Shown: in pieces, positions 1 to 7,870 of the stretch
Position numbering within the stretch: position 1 is the first letter of the stretch
How the letters are laid out: each line of letters begins with the position of its first letter
NCBI RefSeq assembly: GCF_000744375.1
Contig: NZ_JQLU01000005.1
Span: forward strand, 1,550,001-1,614,000
DNA: 64,000 bases
From: Carnobacterium gallinarum DSM 4847
GTDB taxonomy: Bacteria; Bacillota; Bacilli; Lactobacillales; Carnobacteriaceae
Direction of reading: 5' to 3'
Notes under the pieces: generated by a model
Database searches by the model: none
Seen by the model: only the letters and a program-made list of their open reading frames with translations
Told to the model about the DNA's origin: nothing
Translations under genes and position numbers: made by a program

Positions 1-338
1 GAAAAGAAATTTGCAATATAGAGTGTTTGAACCGAATGGGCGAAACCCATTATTAAGGTAGAAAGAGCAAAGATGAGAAAACTAGGAACTAGTATTAATT
101 TTTCACCAAAACGGTCAGAAAGGGCGCCAGCAGGAAATTGAATAATGGTATAGGCTAGAAAGTAGGAACTAAACACTAGTGATAATTGTGTATCGGTTGC
201 AATCGATAGGCTTGCTTTAATTGAGGGTAAAACAGGGTTTAAGACGGTGCGACTAATCCAAATAACAGTCCAGCCTAAAAATAGAATGAAAATCATTAAT
301 TTCCAATTTGTTTGAGGTGATTCGTTTTTATTTTCCAT
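1..338 (-). CDS. MFS transporter, N-terminal part (cut by window edge)
   Basis: Only the first 112 or so codons are inside the window. The ATG at 338 on the reverse strand follows an AAGGAG ribosome site. The peptide starts with a short polar tail and a first membrane segment (IFILFLGWTVIWISR), then a second aliphatic segment, and carries GALSDRFGEK. That matches the loop 2-3 signature (G-x3-D-R-x-G) of the major facilitator superfamily, so the protein is very probably a proton-coupled transporter or exporter of the cytoplasmic membrane. The substrate cannot be told from this part. The gene is divergent from nothing obvious and stands alone at the left end. Confidence 0.85.
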   Translation of the reverse strand, partial: MENKNESPQTNWKLMIFILFLGWTVIWISRTVLNPVLPSIKASLSIATDTQLSLVFSSYFLAYTIIQFPAGALSDRFGEKLILVPSFLIFALSTLIMGFAHSVQTLYIANFF

Positions 339-550
339 AGTTTTCTCCTTAGGATAGTTGATACATATGAATCATTTATGTAAGCAGGAGGGAGTAGCGT
401 TCTATATTTTATATTATGTTACCATAATATTTAAGTGAAGTTCATGTTGTAAGTGGATAAAATGTAAGCGCGATCTTTATCTATCAACGTTATTGACAGA
501 AAAAAACTAATTCTCTAGTCAGCTAAGAACAGGAGAATTAGTTTTTGAGG

Positions 551-901
551 TTAATCTAAGATAATTGGTTCTTGTGTAAGTACCGTTTCAAATTCAGCAA
601 TTTCATTTGAAATAATCCCGTTTCGTTGTGCATGTTGTTCTCGAGTATCAGGCGTTCGTCCGTGAGCTTTTTTAAAGCCTTCTGTTTTTAGCCAAGCTTT
701 TTGTTGTTTTTCGCTATCCCAGCGACTTGTAACAACAATCTCAGAAAAATCAGGGCTAGTCCCTTTTTTTTGCCAGATTTCAAATCCTAGGAATCCATCT
801 ATTCCAGTAATGCTAGCTTTAGCGTGGCCCCCATTAAATCTAGCTACAACTTGTTCTACTTGATCTTTTTCTATTTTAATTGTATTCGTTACAATGAACA
901 T
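551..901 (-). CDS. Antibiotic-biosynthesis-monooxygenase fold protein, HmoA/IsdG-like heme monooxygenase
   Basis: A 116-residue cytosolic protein. The pattern is that of the dimeric ABM fold: an N-terminal strand MFIVTNTIKI, a central GFEIWQKK strand, then the segment from SRWDS to FKKAHGR. Asn6, Trp61/Trp70 and His80 lie where IsdG/HmoA-type heme oxygenases place their Asn, Trp and axial His, so heme degradation or a related oxidation of a small aromatic is the likely role (inference from family). The gene is monocistronic, with a GGGGGAAATA ribosome site before the ATG. A hairpin-like inverted repeat downstream near 505-545 may end transcription. It sits next to peroxide-defence genes, which suits a redox or iron role, but I saw no Fur box beside it. 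Confidence 0.75.
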   Translation of the reverse strand: MFIVTNTIKIEKDQVEQVVARFNGGHAKASITGIDGFLGFEIWQKKGTSPDFSEIVVTSRWDSEKQQKAWLKTEGFKKAHGRTPDTREQHAQRNGIISNEIAEFETVLTQEPIILD

Positions 902-1119
902 ATTATTTCCCCCTAATTCTAATGTAAATGTTCTCTTTTATTTAGTGAGTTAGCCATAAGTATAGAAAATTTTGATAACGTTGTCAATTAATCTTAACTA
1001 AAGTGTTTTAGCTGAAAAAAGTTGAAATAATAAATGTAATTGAGAATCGAACTCAATTAAAAACATTGTGAAATCTTAATTTATCTATTTAGTCTGATTT
1101 CTAGATTGTAATAATTCGT

Positions 1120-1148
1120 TTGACGAAACAATTTTAATTTGGTATTAT
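1120..1148 (+). promoter_or_regulatory. Sigma-A-type promoter of ahpC
   Basis: TTGACG at 1120-1125, a 17-base spacer and TATTAT at 1143-1148 form a near-consensus vegetative promoter about 60 bases before the ahpC ATG. Confidence 0.7.
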
Positions 1149-1157
1149 TATTAAATA

Positions 1158-1175
1158 AGATAAATAATTTTATCT
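1158..1175. promoter_or_regulatory. Inverted repeat just after the ahpC promoter (operator candidate)
   Basis: AGATAAA and TTTATCT form a 7-4-7 dyad directly after the -10 box, where a repressor could sit over the transcription start. It is not a clean PerR box, so the regulator is not identified. Confidence 0.35.
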
Positions 1176-1209
1176 AATCTAATTTTCAAAAAAGAGAGGA
1201 CGAGTAAAA

Positions 1210-1773
1210 ATGAATTTAATCAACACTAAATTGTTTGACTTTGAAGCAGATGCTTATCAAAACGGGGAATTTTTAAAAGTAAATACTGAAGATATTTTAG
1301 GTAAATGGAGTGTTTTCTTCTTCTACCCAGCTGATTTTTCATTTGTTTGTCCAACTGAATTAGGTGACGTTCAAGATCACTATGAAGAATTTAAAAATAG
1401 TAATTGTGAAATTTATTCTGTATCAATGGATAGCCATTTCGTACATAAAGCGTGGGCTGATGCAACAGATACGATTGCGAAAATTCAATACCCAATGTTA
1501 GCAGATCCAACTGGGAAAATTGCTCGTTTCTTTGGCGTACTAGATGAAGAAGCTGGACAAGCTTTCCGCGGTTCATTTGTTGTGAATCCTCGTGGTGAGA
1601 TTAAAGCATACGAAATTCATGATATGGGAATTGGTCGTAATGCAGATGAATTATTAAGAAAAGTTGAGGCTGCTCAATTTGTTGAAGAACATGGCGATCA
1701 AGTTTGCCCGGCAAACTGGAAACCAGGTGCGGATACAATTGCTCCAAGTTTAGACTTAGTTGGTAAAATCTAA
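1210..1773 (+). CDS. ahpC: Alkyl hydroperoxide reductase subunit C (peroxiredoxin)
   Basis: 187 residues, the usual length of typical 2-Cys peroxiredoxins of the AhpC class. The peroxidatic Cys47 lies in FSFVCPTELGDV and the resolving Cys166 in HGDQVCPANW, both intact. The enzyme reduces H2O2 and organic hydroperoxides in the cytosol and is re-reduced by an AhpF-type flavoprotein, which is the next gene. The ATG follows an AGAGAGGA ribosome site. A good promoter lies upstream and a hairpin terminator follows the stop, so ahpC probably gives a short abundant transcript with some read-through into the ahpF-like gene. Confidence 0.97.
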   Translation: MNLINTKLFDFEADAYQNGEFLKVNTEDILGKWSVFFFYPADFSFVCPTELGDVQDHYEEFKNSNCEIYSVSMDSHFVHKAWADATDTIAKIQYPMLADPTGKIARFFGVLDEEAGQAFRGSFVVNPRGEIKAYEIHDMGIGRNADELLRKVEAAQFVEEHGDQVCPANWKPGADTIAPSLDLVGKI

Positions 1774-1792
1774 TAGAGTTCGTTAATGGATC

Positions 1793-1829
1793 AGCTTAAT
1801 TCCAGTATTTTTGGAGTTAAGCTTTTTTT
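1793..1829 (+). terminator. Intrinsic terminator after ahpC
   Basis: AGCTTAATTCCA pairs with TGGAGTTAAGCT across a short loop and is followed by a T run. It lies between ahpC and the ahpF-like gene, so it should lower but not necessarily block downstream expression. Confidence 0.75.
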
Positions 1830-1869
1830 AAGAGATGACAGTAGTTAAGAATTGGAGGCGTAGTAAGTT

Positions 1870-3561
1870 ATGAGTGAAGAAATTTATGATTTAGTAATTA
1901 TTGGTGGTGGGTCGGCAGGTTTATCAGCTGGTATTTACGCTGGACGTGCGATGATGGATACGTTAATTATTGAAAAAGAAAAAATCGGTGGACAAGTAAC
2001 AACGACTTCTGAAATTGTAAATTATCCGGGGGTTCGTCGTACAACAGGCCCAAGTTTAATGGATGAAATGTATGCACAAGCACAAGATTTTGGCGTTGAA
2101 TTTACAACGGATGAGATTGTTGATGTCGATTTCGATAATGATGTAAAAGTGATTAAAGCGAAGAACGGCACGTATCAAGCACGAGCTGTTGTGATTGCAA
2201 CAGGTGCATTTGCTCGTAAAATTGGTTTCCCTGGAGAAGTTGAATTTACAGGTCGTGGAATTGCTTATTGTTCAACTTGTGATGGTGAATTCTTTAGTGG
2301 ATTAGATATTTTTGTATTAGGTGGCGGTTATGCAGCAGCGGAGGAAGCTGTTTTCCTAACTCGTTATGGGAAAAGTGTGACGATGATTATTCGTGAGCCT
2401 GATTTTACTTGTGCAAAAATGACAGCCGATCAAGCGAAGAATCATCCTGATATCAAAATTATTTACAATACCGAAGTAAAAGAAGTCACTGGTGATGATT
2501 TTATGAAGAAAGCTGTTTTCATTAATAATGAAACAGGTGAGACGTTTACTTATGAAGCTTCTGAAGAAGATGGCGCGTTTGGTATGTTCGTTTTTGCTGG
2601 AAATCAACCAAGTACAGAGATTTTCAAAGATAAGATTGAATTGAATCCACAAGGCTATATTCCAACAGATGACTTTATGGAAACCAATGTTGCAGGTGTT
2701 TATGCAGCAGGTGATTTACGTATTAAAGAATTGCGCCAAATTGTGACAGCAGTCTCTGATGGAGCAATCGCAGCGACAGCCGCTCAAAAATATGTGACAG
2801 TTGAAAAAGAACGCTTAGGCTTGCCAACAATTTCGCAACGTGTATTAGATAAAGCGAAAACAGCTGTCGCAAAAGCAGTTGAAAAACCAGCAGCAACTAA
2901 AAAAGCGGATAACGTGAAAACAGACGGTTGGTTCCCAGATAGTATGAAGGAACAGTTAAAAGGGATCTTTGCCAAATTAACTAAGACGGTTACTTTAGTG
3001 AACTTACTAGATCAAGCTGATCCAAAATCAGTTGAATTAGAAGGCTTTTTGCAACAAATTGCAAGCTTAAGCAATCAGATTGTATTAGAATCTAAAACAG
3101 TTGGACAGGATGCTGAATTTGAAGCAAAAATTCACTTAACGCGTACACCTGCAGCAGTATTGTTAGACGAAAATGCCAATTATACTGGAATTAAATTCAG
3201 TGGGATTCCAAGTGGTCATGAGCTAAATTCATTAGTATTAGCAATCTATAACGTTGGGAGTGACGGTCAGCCGATTGAAGCACCGATTGTAGATCGCATT
3301 AAAGAATTGCCAAAAGCTAAGATTGAGATTTGTGTTTCTTTAACGTGTCACTATTGCCCAGATGTAGTAGCCGCTTGCCAACGAATTGCTTCATTAAATC
3401 ATAACGTAGAAGCAGAAATGATTGATACAGGTCTATTTCCAGAATTGAAAAAAGAGAAGAAGATTATGAGTGTGCCAGCAATGATTATTAATGGTGAGCA
3501 AGTCATCTTCGGTGCAAAAAATATGGATGAAATCTTAACAGCGCTAGAAGCAACAAAATAG
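1870..3561 (+). CDS. AhpF-like flavoprotein disulfide reductase with the AhpF N-domain moved to the C-terminus
   Basis: 563 residues. Residues 1 to about 310 form a thioredoxin-reductase-type FAD/NAD(P)H module: FAD motif GGGSAG near residue 11, redox centre CSTC near residue 133, nucleotide motif GGGYAAAE, and the closing FAD motif GVYAAGD. A lysine/alanine-rich linker (about 335-355) leads to a double thioredoxin-fold module with LTCHYC (CxxC near residue 493), as found in the N-terminal domain of canonical AhpF. The domain order is thus the reverse of enterobacterial AhpF. The expected role is transfer of electrons from NADH through both CxxC centres to AhpC, the gene upstream. The start is the ATG after GGAGGCG. 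Its 3' end exists a second time at 6589. Confidence 0.92.
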   Translation: MSEEIYDLVIIGGGSAGLSAGIYAGRAMMDTLIIEKEKIGGQVTTTSEIVNYPGVRRTTGPSLMDEMYAQAQDFGVEFTTDEIVDVDFDNDVKVIKAKNGTYQARAVVIATGAFARKIGFPGEVEFTGRGIAYCSTCDGEFFSGLDIFVLGGGYAAAEEAVFLTRYGKSVTMIIREPDFTCAKMTADQAKNHPDIKIIYNTEVKEVTGDDFMKKAVFINNETGETFTYEASEEDGAFGMFVFAGNQPSTEIFKDKIELNPQGYIPTDDFMETNVAGVYAAGDLRIKELRQIVTAVSDGAIAATAAQKYVTVEKERLGLPTISQRVLDKAKTAVAKAVEKPAATKKADNVKTDGWFPDSMKEQLKGIFAKLTKTVTLVNLLDQADPKSVELEGFLQQIASLSNQIVLESKTVGQDAEFEAKIHLTRTPAAVLLDENANYTGIKFSGIPSGHELNSLVLAIYNVGSDGQPIEAPIVDRIKELPKAKIEICVSLTCHYCPDVVAACQRIASLNHNVEAEMIDTGLFPELKKEKKIMSVPAMIINGEQVIFGAKNMDEILTALEATK

Positions 3562-3689
3562 TTTAAATTAAATCCCTTATAAAATAAAGTCAGAATGCAA
3601 GTGCTAACTTTTATTTTATAAAGGGATTTTTTTGCATTGTATCATTAAGTTATCCACTTCACTAAATTATAAAACGTACTGTATGCGGA
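3493..3689. repeat. Direct repeat A, copy 1: 3' end of ahpF-like gene plus terminator
   Basis: From the GEQVIFGA codons of the ahpF-like gene through its stop, terminator hairpin and about 55 bases beyond. This segment recurs at 6589-6781 with scattered substitutions (for example GAKNMDEI here and GARSMDEI there), which is allele-level divergence rather than a recent copy. Confidence 0.9.
3570..3633 (+). terminator. Intrinsic terminator after the ahpF-like gene
   Basis: AAATCCCTTATAAAATAAA pairs with TTTATTTTATAAAGGGATTT and is followed by a T run. A copy with G-T wobble pairing lies at 6661-6724. Confidence 0.85.
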
Positions 3690-3693
3690 TAGT

Positions 3694-3915
3694 TTGCAAA
3701 ACGATCTATTATTTGATAGTGATGAACCAATTACTACCTTAGACATTCAAGATCAGGTTACTGTATCTGATGCTATTTCAACTAAATTTGGTTTGAATGT
3801 GTCTAACTTAAAAGAGATAGATCCGTTGATTCCAAAAACATACAAAATCAGGGGAAGTACTGCAGAAAAATTAGAAAATTTAGTTTATAAAGACAAAAGG
3901 AAAAATAAAAAATAA
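3694..3915 (+). CDS. Unrecognised 73-residue open frame, possible gene remnant
   Basis: An open frame of 73 codons beginning at TTG with no clear ribosome site. It is hydrophilic with a basic tail (KDKRKNKK) and resembles the C-terminal end of a larger protein more than a complete gene. It starts exactly where the repeat A copies stop resembling each other, at the edge of inserted cargo. I do not recognise it. After it, 3916-4130 holds no gene, only two similar AT-rich stretches (TATATTACTATTAA at about 3989 and 4091). Confidence 0.3.
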   Translation: MQNDLLFDSDEPITTLDIQDQVTVSDAISTKFGLNVSNLKEIDPLIPKTYKIRGSTAEKLENLVYKDKRKNKK

Positions 3916-4130
3916 CTGGAACAAAAGGGGTTATTTCCGATTTTGTAGATAATGCTATTTTGATACATCTACATCAATAGTGATAATATATATTACTATT
4001 AAGAATACTTTATCTTACTTTAAGTCGAATGTTTAACTTTTCATTGTCCTATTCGTTTTATTTTTTAAAAGTCATTTAATAACAATACTATATATTACTA
4101 TTAAAAATATTCTATATTATTTCTATTTAT

Positions 4131-4553
4131 TCATGTGCATTTTCTGCTGACTTTATCAAAATGTTTTATAATTGGATCCTCATAGGCAAGAATATCTGTT
4201 AAATCATTGTTTGTAACTACGAGATAATGAGTAACATCTTCCTTCTTTATCAAAGTAAATGATTCTGACTCAATCCATTTACTAAAATCCGAATCGGAAA
4301 CTTTAAATATTACTCTACCAGTAAAAATCTCCTTATTGTAATTACTCAATATTTCAGAAACGGTTTTCCATCGATTTCCTTCATCAGTTGTTCTAAAACC
4401 TTCAATGACTCCTGGGAAATGAATAGTTACGACTGTTTGATTGCTTTCTAATCGTATTAAAAGACCTTTATTATCATAGTTAATTGCTTCTAATTCATAA
4501 GATTCTTTTGGTACTTGAACTGGATTCCATTCTTCTAATATTTTTGAGTCCAT
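4131..4553 (-). CDS. Probable immunity protein of the LXG toxin cassette
   Basis: 140 residues, cytosolic, acidic, no signal or membrane segment. It follows the LXG toxin gene by 9 bases on the same strand, the usual place of the cognate immunity gene. Visible features are a conserved-looking first half (IHFPGVIEGFRTTDEGNRW) and a C-terminal DPIIKHFDKVSRKCT. I do not recognise a named family; the immunity role is inferred from position and from the cytosolic type of toxin domain expected. Start: ATG after AGGAGG. Confidence 0.6.
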   Translation of the reverse strand: MDSKILEEWNPVQVPKESYELEAINYDNKGLLIRLESNQTVVTIHFPGVIEGFRTTDEGNRWKTVSEILSNYNKEIFTGRVIFKVSDSDFSKWIESESFTLIKKEDVTHYLVVTNNDLTDILAYEDPIIKHFDKVSRKCT

Positions 4554-4562
4554 TTTTTCCTC

Positions 4563-5729
4563 CTATTTATCATATCTAATTTTAATTTTTGTTTTGTCAA
4601 AATTAATTATTTCCAAAGTTGGATAATTTAGCATTGCTGAACTTCCAGGTCTAACCATAATTTTTCTTCCATCGGATAATAGCCCAACATATCCAATACC
4701 ATACGTTGTCTGTATTTCAACAATGTTGGTAATGCCTAAGTTTTTGAAGTCTTTTAAAGCAGTTGTAAAATCTCCACCTTTAATCCACTGTGTCGTTTTA
4801 CCTCTCGTCTGCTCACCTGGAGAAGCTACCGACAAAATTTCATCAATCGGGCTTTTTAAATTTACACCTTTATATTTTTTAGATACATTATAATTTTCAG
4901 GACGTGGCCATGTTTTCCCACTCATTGAGTTATAGCTATATGAATTTGTTGAATTAACCTCATTCATCATAGCATCGCCCATTTGATTCAGGTTCATCTG
5001 AGCATTGTGGATTTGAGCTGTCTGTTCCGCAACTGCTGCAGCTGCCATTGCATCTGATTCTTTAATGAACTCAACCTTATCTTTATTTCGTTCATTGAAC
5101 TTAGACAGATTTGAAGCCCAGGAATCTTTATTAAAATCAATAGCCCCAAATCCTTTGGTATCTCCTTGAAAATTCTTCTTGTTTCCAACAGCTTCTAGTC
5201 CAATTCTCAAAAAATGCAATGCTTCAGCTATCTCGTCAAATTCATTTCGATGACTGTATTCAAACTCTTGAAACTTTCGTAAAAGAATGACCTCTTTCTT
5301 GGCTGAATTTAAACTGAATTCATCAAAAAACTTTCCAATCCCTGGAATACCCGCTAATTGGTCGGCCATGTCTAACAGCCATTGTGCTTTATAAGAAGCC
5401 AGCTGTTGCATACGTATCTCCAAATCTTCTAACTGATCTGTATCTAGTTTAACAGATCCGCCTGTTACTTGTTGACGAAATTCAGTTGTGTAATCACTAA
5501 ATTTATCTACAAGTAAAACAATCGTTGATTCAAATGTTTCAGTCAAAGGGCGATAGCCTATATCAAAGTGATTCTTTGCTGAACTCCAAGCTCCACCAGT
5601 TAATTTCTTTTCTTCTGAGAAGCCTTTAATAGCAAGATTAGATTGTTTAAAATTAAGTTCTATTTCTTGTCTACTTTCGTTAAGAAGTTGGTTGAATTTA
5701 TAAAGTTCTTCAGTATCAATTTTCGTCAT
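4563..5729 (-). CDS. LXG-domain polymorphic toxin, T7SS effector
   Basis: 388 residues. The first 200 or so residues are the long helical LXG domain: N-terminal LYKFNQLLNESRQEI, the LTGGAWSSAKNHF segment with the L-x-G signature, then repeated heptads. A low-complexity hinge (about 255-285, rich in N, M and S) leads to a compact C-terminal toxin domain of about 95 residues with RGKTTQWIKGGDF, DGRKIMVRPGSS and PTLEI. This tail looks like the small basic nuclease-type tips found on many LXG proteins; I cannot name the fold. LXG proteins leave the cell through the T7SS, whose core genes lie 20 kb away here. The gene overlaps the helper gene upstream by 4 bases. Confidence 0.85.
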   Translation of the reverse strand: MTKIDTEELYKFNQLLNESRQEIELNFKQSNLAIKGFSEEKKLTGGAWSSAKNHFDIGYRPLTETFESTIVLLVDKFSDYTTEFRQQVTGGSVKLDTDQLEDLEIRMQQLASYKAQWLLDMADQLAGIPGIGKFFDEFSLNSAKKEVILLRKFQEFEYSHRNEFDEIAEALHFLRIGLEAVGNKKNFQGDTKGFGAIDFNKDSWASNLSKFNERNKDKVEFIKESDAMAAAAVAEQTAQIHNAQMNLNQMGDAMMNEVNSTNSYSYNSMSGKTWPRPENYNVSKKYKGVNLKSPIDEILSVASPGEQTRGKTTQWIKGGDFTTALKDFKNLGITNIVEIQTTYGIGYVGLLSDGRKIMVRPGSSAMLNYPTLEIINFDKTKIKIRYDK

Positions 5730-6091
5730 AAACGCGCCTCTTTTTCTAGCGCAGTCAGTTCTTTCTCAATCTGTTTGGCTTTCTTAGACTGTTCATCGAA
5801 GCTCGTTTCAAACGTTTCTTGATGAGATAACAATGTCCGATATCGCTTATAGTAGTCGTCCTCTGCTTCATCAAATTGAGAACTAAGGAAAGAACTGACA
5901 TCGGAATTCCCACAAATTTCTTGTTCTTCTCTCATTAAATCACGTTCTCTTTCAAACAGACTTTTAAATTGTGAGATAAACGTCTCTAGTGTTTCTTTTT
6001 GTTGGCGCATTTTATAAACTGTATCATCGGCTCGCTCCAACTGTAGTTTTTTCTCGGTCAACAATATACGCCATTCTTTAGAGTTAGGCAA
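5726..6091 (-). CDS. Coiled-coil LXG helper protein, DUF3958-like
   Basis: 121 residues, almost wholly charged heptads (WRILLTEKKLQLERADDTV, then KQIEKELTALEKEAR), no signal sequence. It lies between the small WXG100-like gene and the LXG toxin and overlaps both by a few bases, the standard order of Firmicutes LXG operons. Proteins in this place (Lap2/DUF3958-type) bind the LXG helices to form a rod that is targeted to the T7SS. The role is therefore a targeting partner of the toxin (family knowledge plus position). Confidence 0.75.
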   Translation of the reverse strand: MPNSKEWRILLTEKKLQLERADDTVYKMRQQKETLETFISQFKSLFERERDLMREEQEICGNSDVSSFLSSQFDEAEDDYYKRYRTLLSHQETFETSFDEQSKKAKQIEKELTALEKEARL

Positions 6092-6377
6092 TCGTCATCA
6101 CCGCTTTCCCAATGGCATTTTTAAGAGCATCATCCTTTTCAATAAACGTTTGATTGATTTGTTTAATATGATCTGCATCCGTGTTTACAGACGTTTTTAA
6201 GTTACTCAACAATGTTGAAAATGTCTCAATGCATTCTTGACCTTGAACCATAGCTGCTCCATCTGAATAGTTTATTGTGGGTGCTGCTTTAGATGGGAAT
6301 TTAGCCCCTTTAAGTGCTTTTTTTAATGCTGCTGCGTGTGCATCCGCTTGAACCGTATGTGTTTGAATAGCGTCCAT
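6084..6377 (-). CDS. WXG100-like small T7SS partner (TIGR04197-like), first gene of the LXG operon
   Basis: 97 residues, helical, with a central turn and no signal sequence. It resembles the TIGR04197 group of small T7SS-associated proteins placed first in LXG operons (Lap1 type). It probably pairs with the neighbouring coiled-coil protein and the LXG domain to make the export signal. The start ATG follows AGGAGGAA. The promoter should lie in the 50 bases before the duplicated segment that starts at 6431. Confidence 0.75.
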   Translation of the reverse strand: MDAIQTHTVQADAHAAALKKALKGAKFPSKAAPTINYSDGAAMVQGQECIETFSTLLSNLKTSVNTDADHIKQINQTFIEKDDALKNAIGKAVMTIA

Positions 6378-6430
6378 TTAATTCCTCCTGACTGTATAGT
6401 TAAACCACAATCGTTAAATAAAGTGCAACC

Positions 6431-6588
6431 TAAATTACTAGTCAAAAAGGGCTGCATTGTTAATTTAAAATACCAGGTAAGCTAAAGTTAACTTTTCTAT
6501 TTTTAAATCAATTTAGAAAGCATTTTATTTAGAAGTAGAACAATGAAATGAATTTAAAAAGGAGTGGATGTAAAGTGAATGTTAAAGA
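6431..6588. repeat. Direct repeat B, copy 1: upstream region and first codons of the acetyltransferase gene
   Basis: 158 bases matching 11862-12019 over the same length with only a handful of substitutions. It contains the ribosome site AAAAAGGAG, the GTG start and four codons, then changes without a gap into repeat A copy 2 at 6589. It carries no complete gene. Confidence 0.92.
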
Positions 6589-6781
6589 GGCGAACAAGTT
6601 ATCTTCGGTGCGAGAAGTATGGATGAGATCTTAACAGCGTTAGAAGCAACTAAATAAATCAAATCTCTTATAAAATAAAGTCAGAATGCAAGTGCTAACT
6701 TTTATTTTATAAAGGGATTTTTTTGCATTGTATCATTAAGTTATCCACCTCGCTAAATTATAAAATGCAATGTAAGCGGAA
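6589..6781. repeat. Direct repeat A, copy 2: orphan 3' end of an ahpF-like gene plus terminator
   Basis: Encodes only the last 22 residues of the AhpF-like protein (GEQVIFGARSMDEILTALEA and two more) and its stop, then the same terminator and flank as after the intact gene. The GTG start carried in from repeat B is out of frame with it, so no fusion protein of note is made. Confidence 0.92.
6661..6724 (+). terminator. Duplicated terminator (repeat A copy 2)
   Basis: Second copy of the hairpin after the ahpF-like gene; one C-to-T change gives a G-T pair. It still has a T run. It may shield the bacteriocin region from transcription across the junction. Confidence 0.75.
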
Positions 6782-6802
6782 CCGTAATTATATACTAAAA
6801 AA

Positions 6803-6982
6803 CTAGCATCTAGCACCTTTACAGCTACTCATACTACAATTAGGTGATGCTTCTGTTCCTGCCCAGCTACCCGCCGCCGAGCCTATAGTCAAAATAATAA
6901 TTGTGCTCCAACTACGGCTAGCTACATTAGAATTACTATCAGTCGCAAATTTTTCATTCAAATCAAAATCTTTATTTTCCAT
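6803..6982 (-). CDS. Lanthipeptide-like (class I lantibiotic-type) precursor peptide
   Basis: A 59-codon gene with a strong ribosome site (GGAAGGGAAG) before its ATG at 6982. The leader MENKDFDLNEKF carries an F-D-L-N box like the FNLD box of nisin/epilancin leaders. It ends in SNVASR followed by SWST, comparable to the Arg cleavage site of nisin-type precursors. The putative core of about 36 residues has many Ser and Thr and three cysteines near the end (SPNCSMSSCKGARC), the pattern needed for three lanthionine rings. No LanB, LanC or LanP gene is present nearby; a broken NisT-like exporter lies 0.9 kb away on the other strand. I infer an orphan precursor of a decayed cluster. A non-lanthionine bacteriocin is the main alternative. 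Confidence 0.65.
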   Translation of the reverse strand: MENKDFDLNEKFATDSNSNVASRSWSTIIILTIGSAAGSWAGTEASPNCSMSSCKGARC

Positions 6983-7224
6983 CTTCTTCCCTTCCTGGTA
7001 TTTCTTTTTAATTAAAGTTAATAATAATTTAAAATTTTATTTTTCTGTGGCGACGTTTACACTTTATATGATACTATTATATATATAATAAATCAACAGT
7101 TTTTTATAAGGAATAAATAGCGTGATTTATAATCAGGTTAGCCACTTGAATTGAAAAGGTAATGCTATAGCTAAATTTTATGTATTATTGAAGTTCTGAC
7201 ACAAATAAGAAAGGAGAAGGATAG

Positions 7225-7850
7225 CTATATTATTGTTCGTAATCAGTTTACAGTAGACTTACGAAAAAAACACTTTTCGCTTCAAGAACGAGTAATGATT
7301 TAAGTGACTCATCAAAAAGGTTGAACTAATCATTGAATAGTAGCAAACTTATGGCGAGTTTTACAAACCGTCAATAATGAACTTAAACGTAATACAACAA
7401 CTCAGCAACGGAAAAAACAAAATCAGAAGATCTACCTTTATGAAACTACTCATTATTTTGCTGATATTGGTTAGGCTATCCATCAGTGAAATCAACAAAA
7501 GTGTTGACAACGAATCAAGTTTAATCAATGTGTTGTCTTTACTGATCAAAAGATACAAGAAAAGTGAGCATAGTCGCCAGAAACCACGATTATATATGTA
7601 GTCTGCCATGACTTATTTCTTGAGGTCAATAGTCCCTGTATTCGAATGACTTCAATTAGATTGATTAAAGAGTACTCACCAGCATCAGCTTGGATTTATG
7701 AACAAAAAATGCCGTGAAAAAAACCCAAAACAGTTCGCAAGCATTGGACGATGTCAAGAATATCCAAGGAAAATAGTTGTAGTAGATTAACTTCCAACAG
7801 TAGAACAATAGATAACATTAACACTTCAACGAGTAGCTAACTTGTCTTGT
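7225..7850 (+). pseudogene. Degraded IS30-type transposase relic
   Basis: Reading across several frames and stops gives pieces typical of IS30-family transposases: a helix segment ending in NELKRN, a tyrosine- and glutamine-rich stretch, and QKIQEK followed by SPETTI. No frame is open for more than about 75 codons and no intact terminal repeats were found. The relic fills the gap between the lanthipeptide precursor and the exporter, where modification genes would be expected. Assignment is tentative. Confidence 0.35.
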
Positions 7851-7870
7851 TATTTGGAAGGAGGAATAAA

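Noticed and set aside
6903-7088. Plus-strand 61-codon frame across the lanthipeptide-like gene
   Set aside because: It is antisense to the precursor gene, has no ribosome site and no domain features; the reverse-strand gene has both a ribosome site and a sensible leader and core.
7361-7609. Opposed open frames of about 75-82 codons at 7361-7609
   Set aside because: They lie within the transposase relic; the pieces that look like a transposase need a third frame, so these frames are chance openings in decayed DNA.
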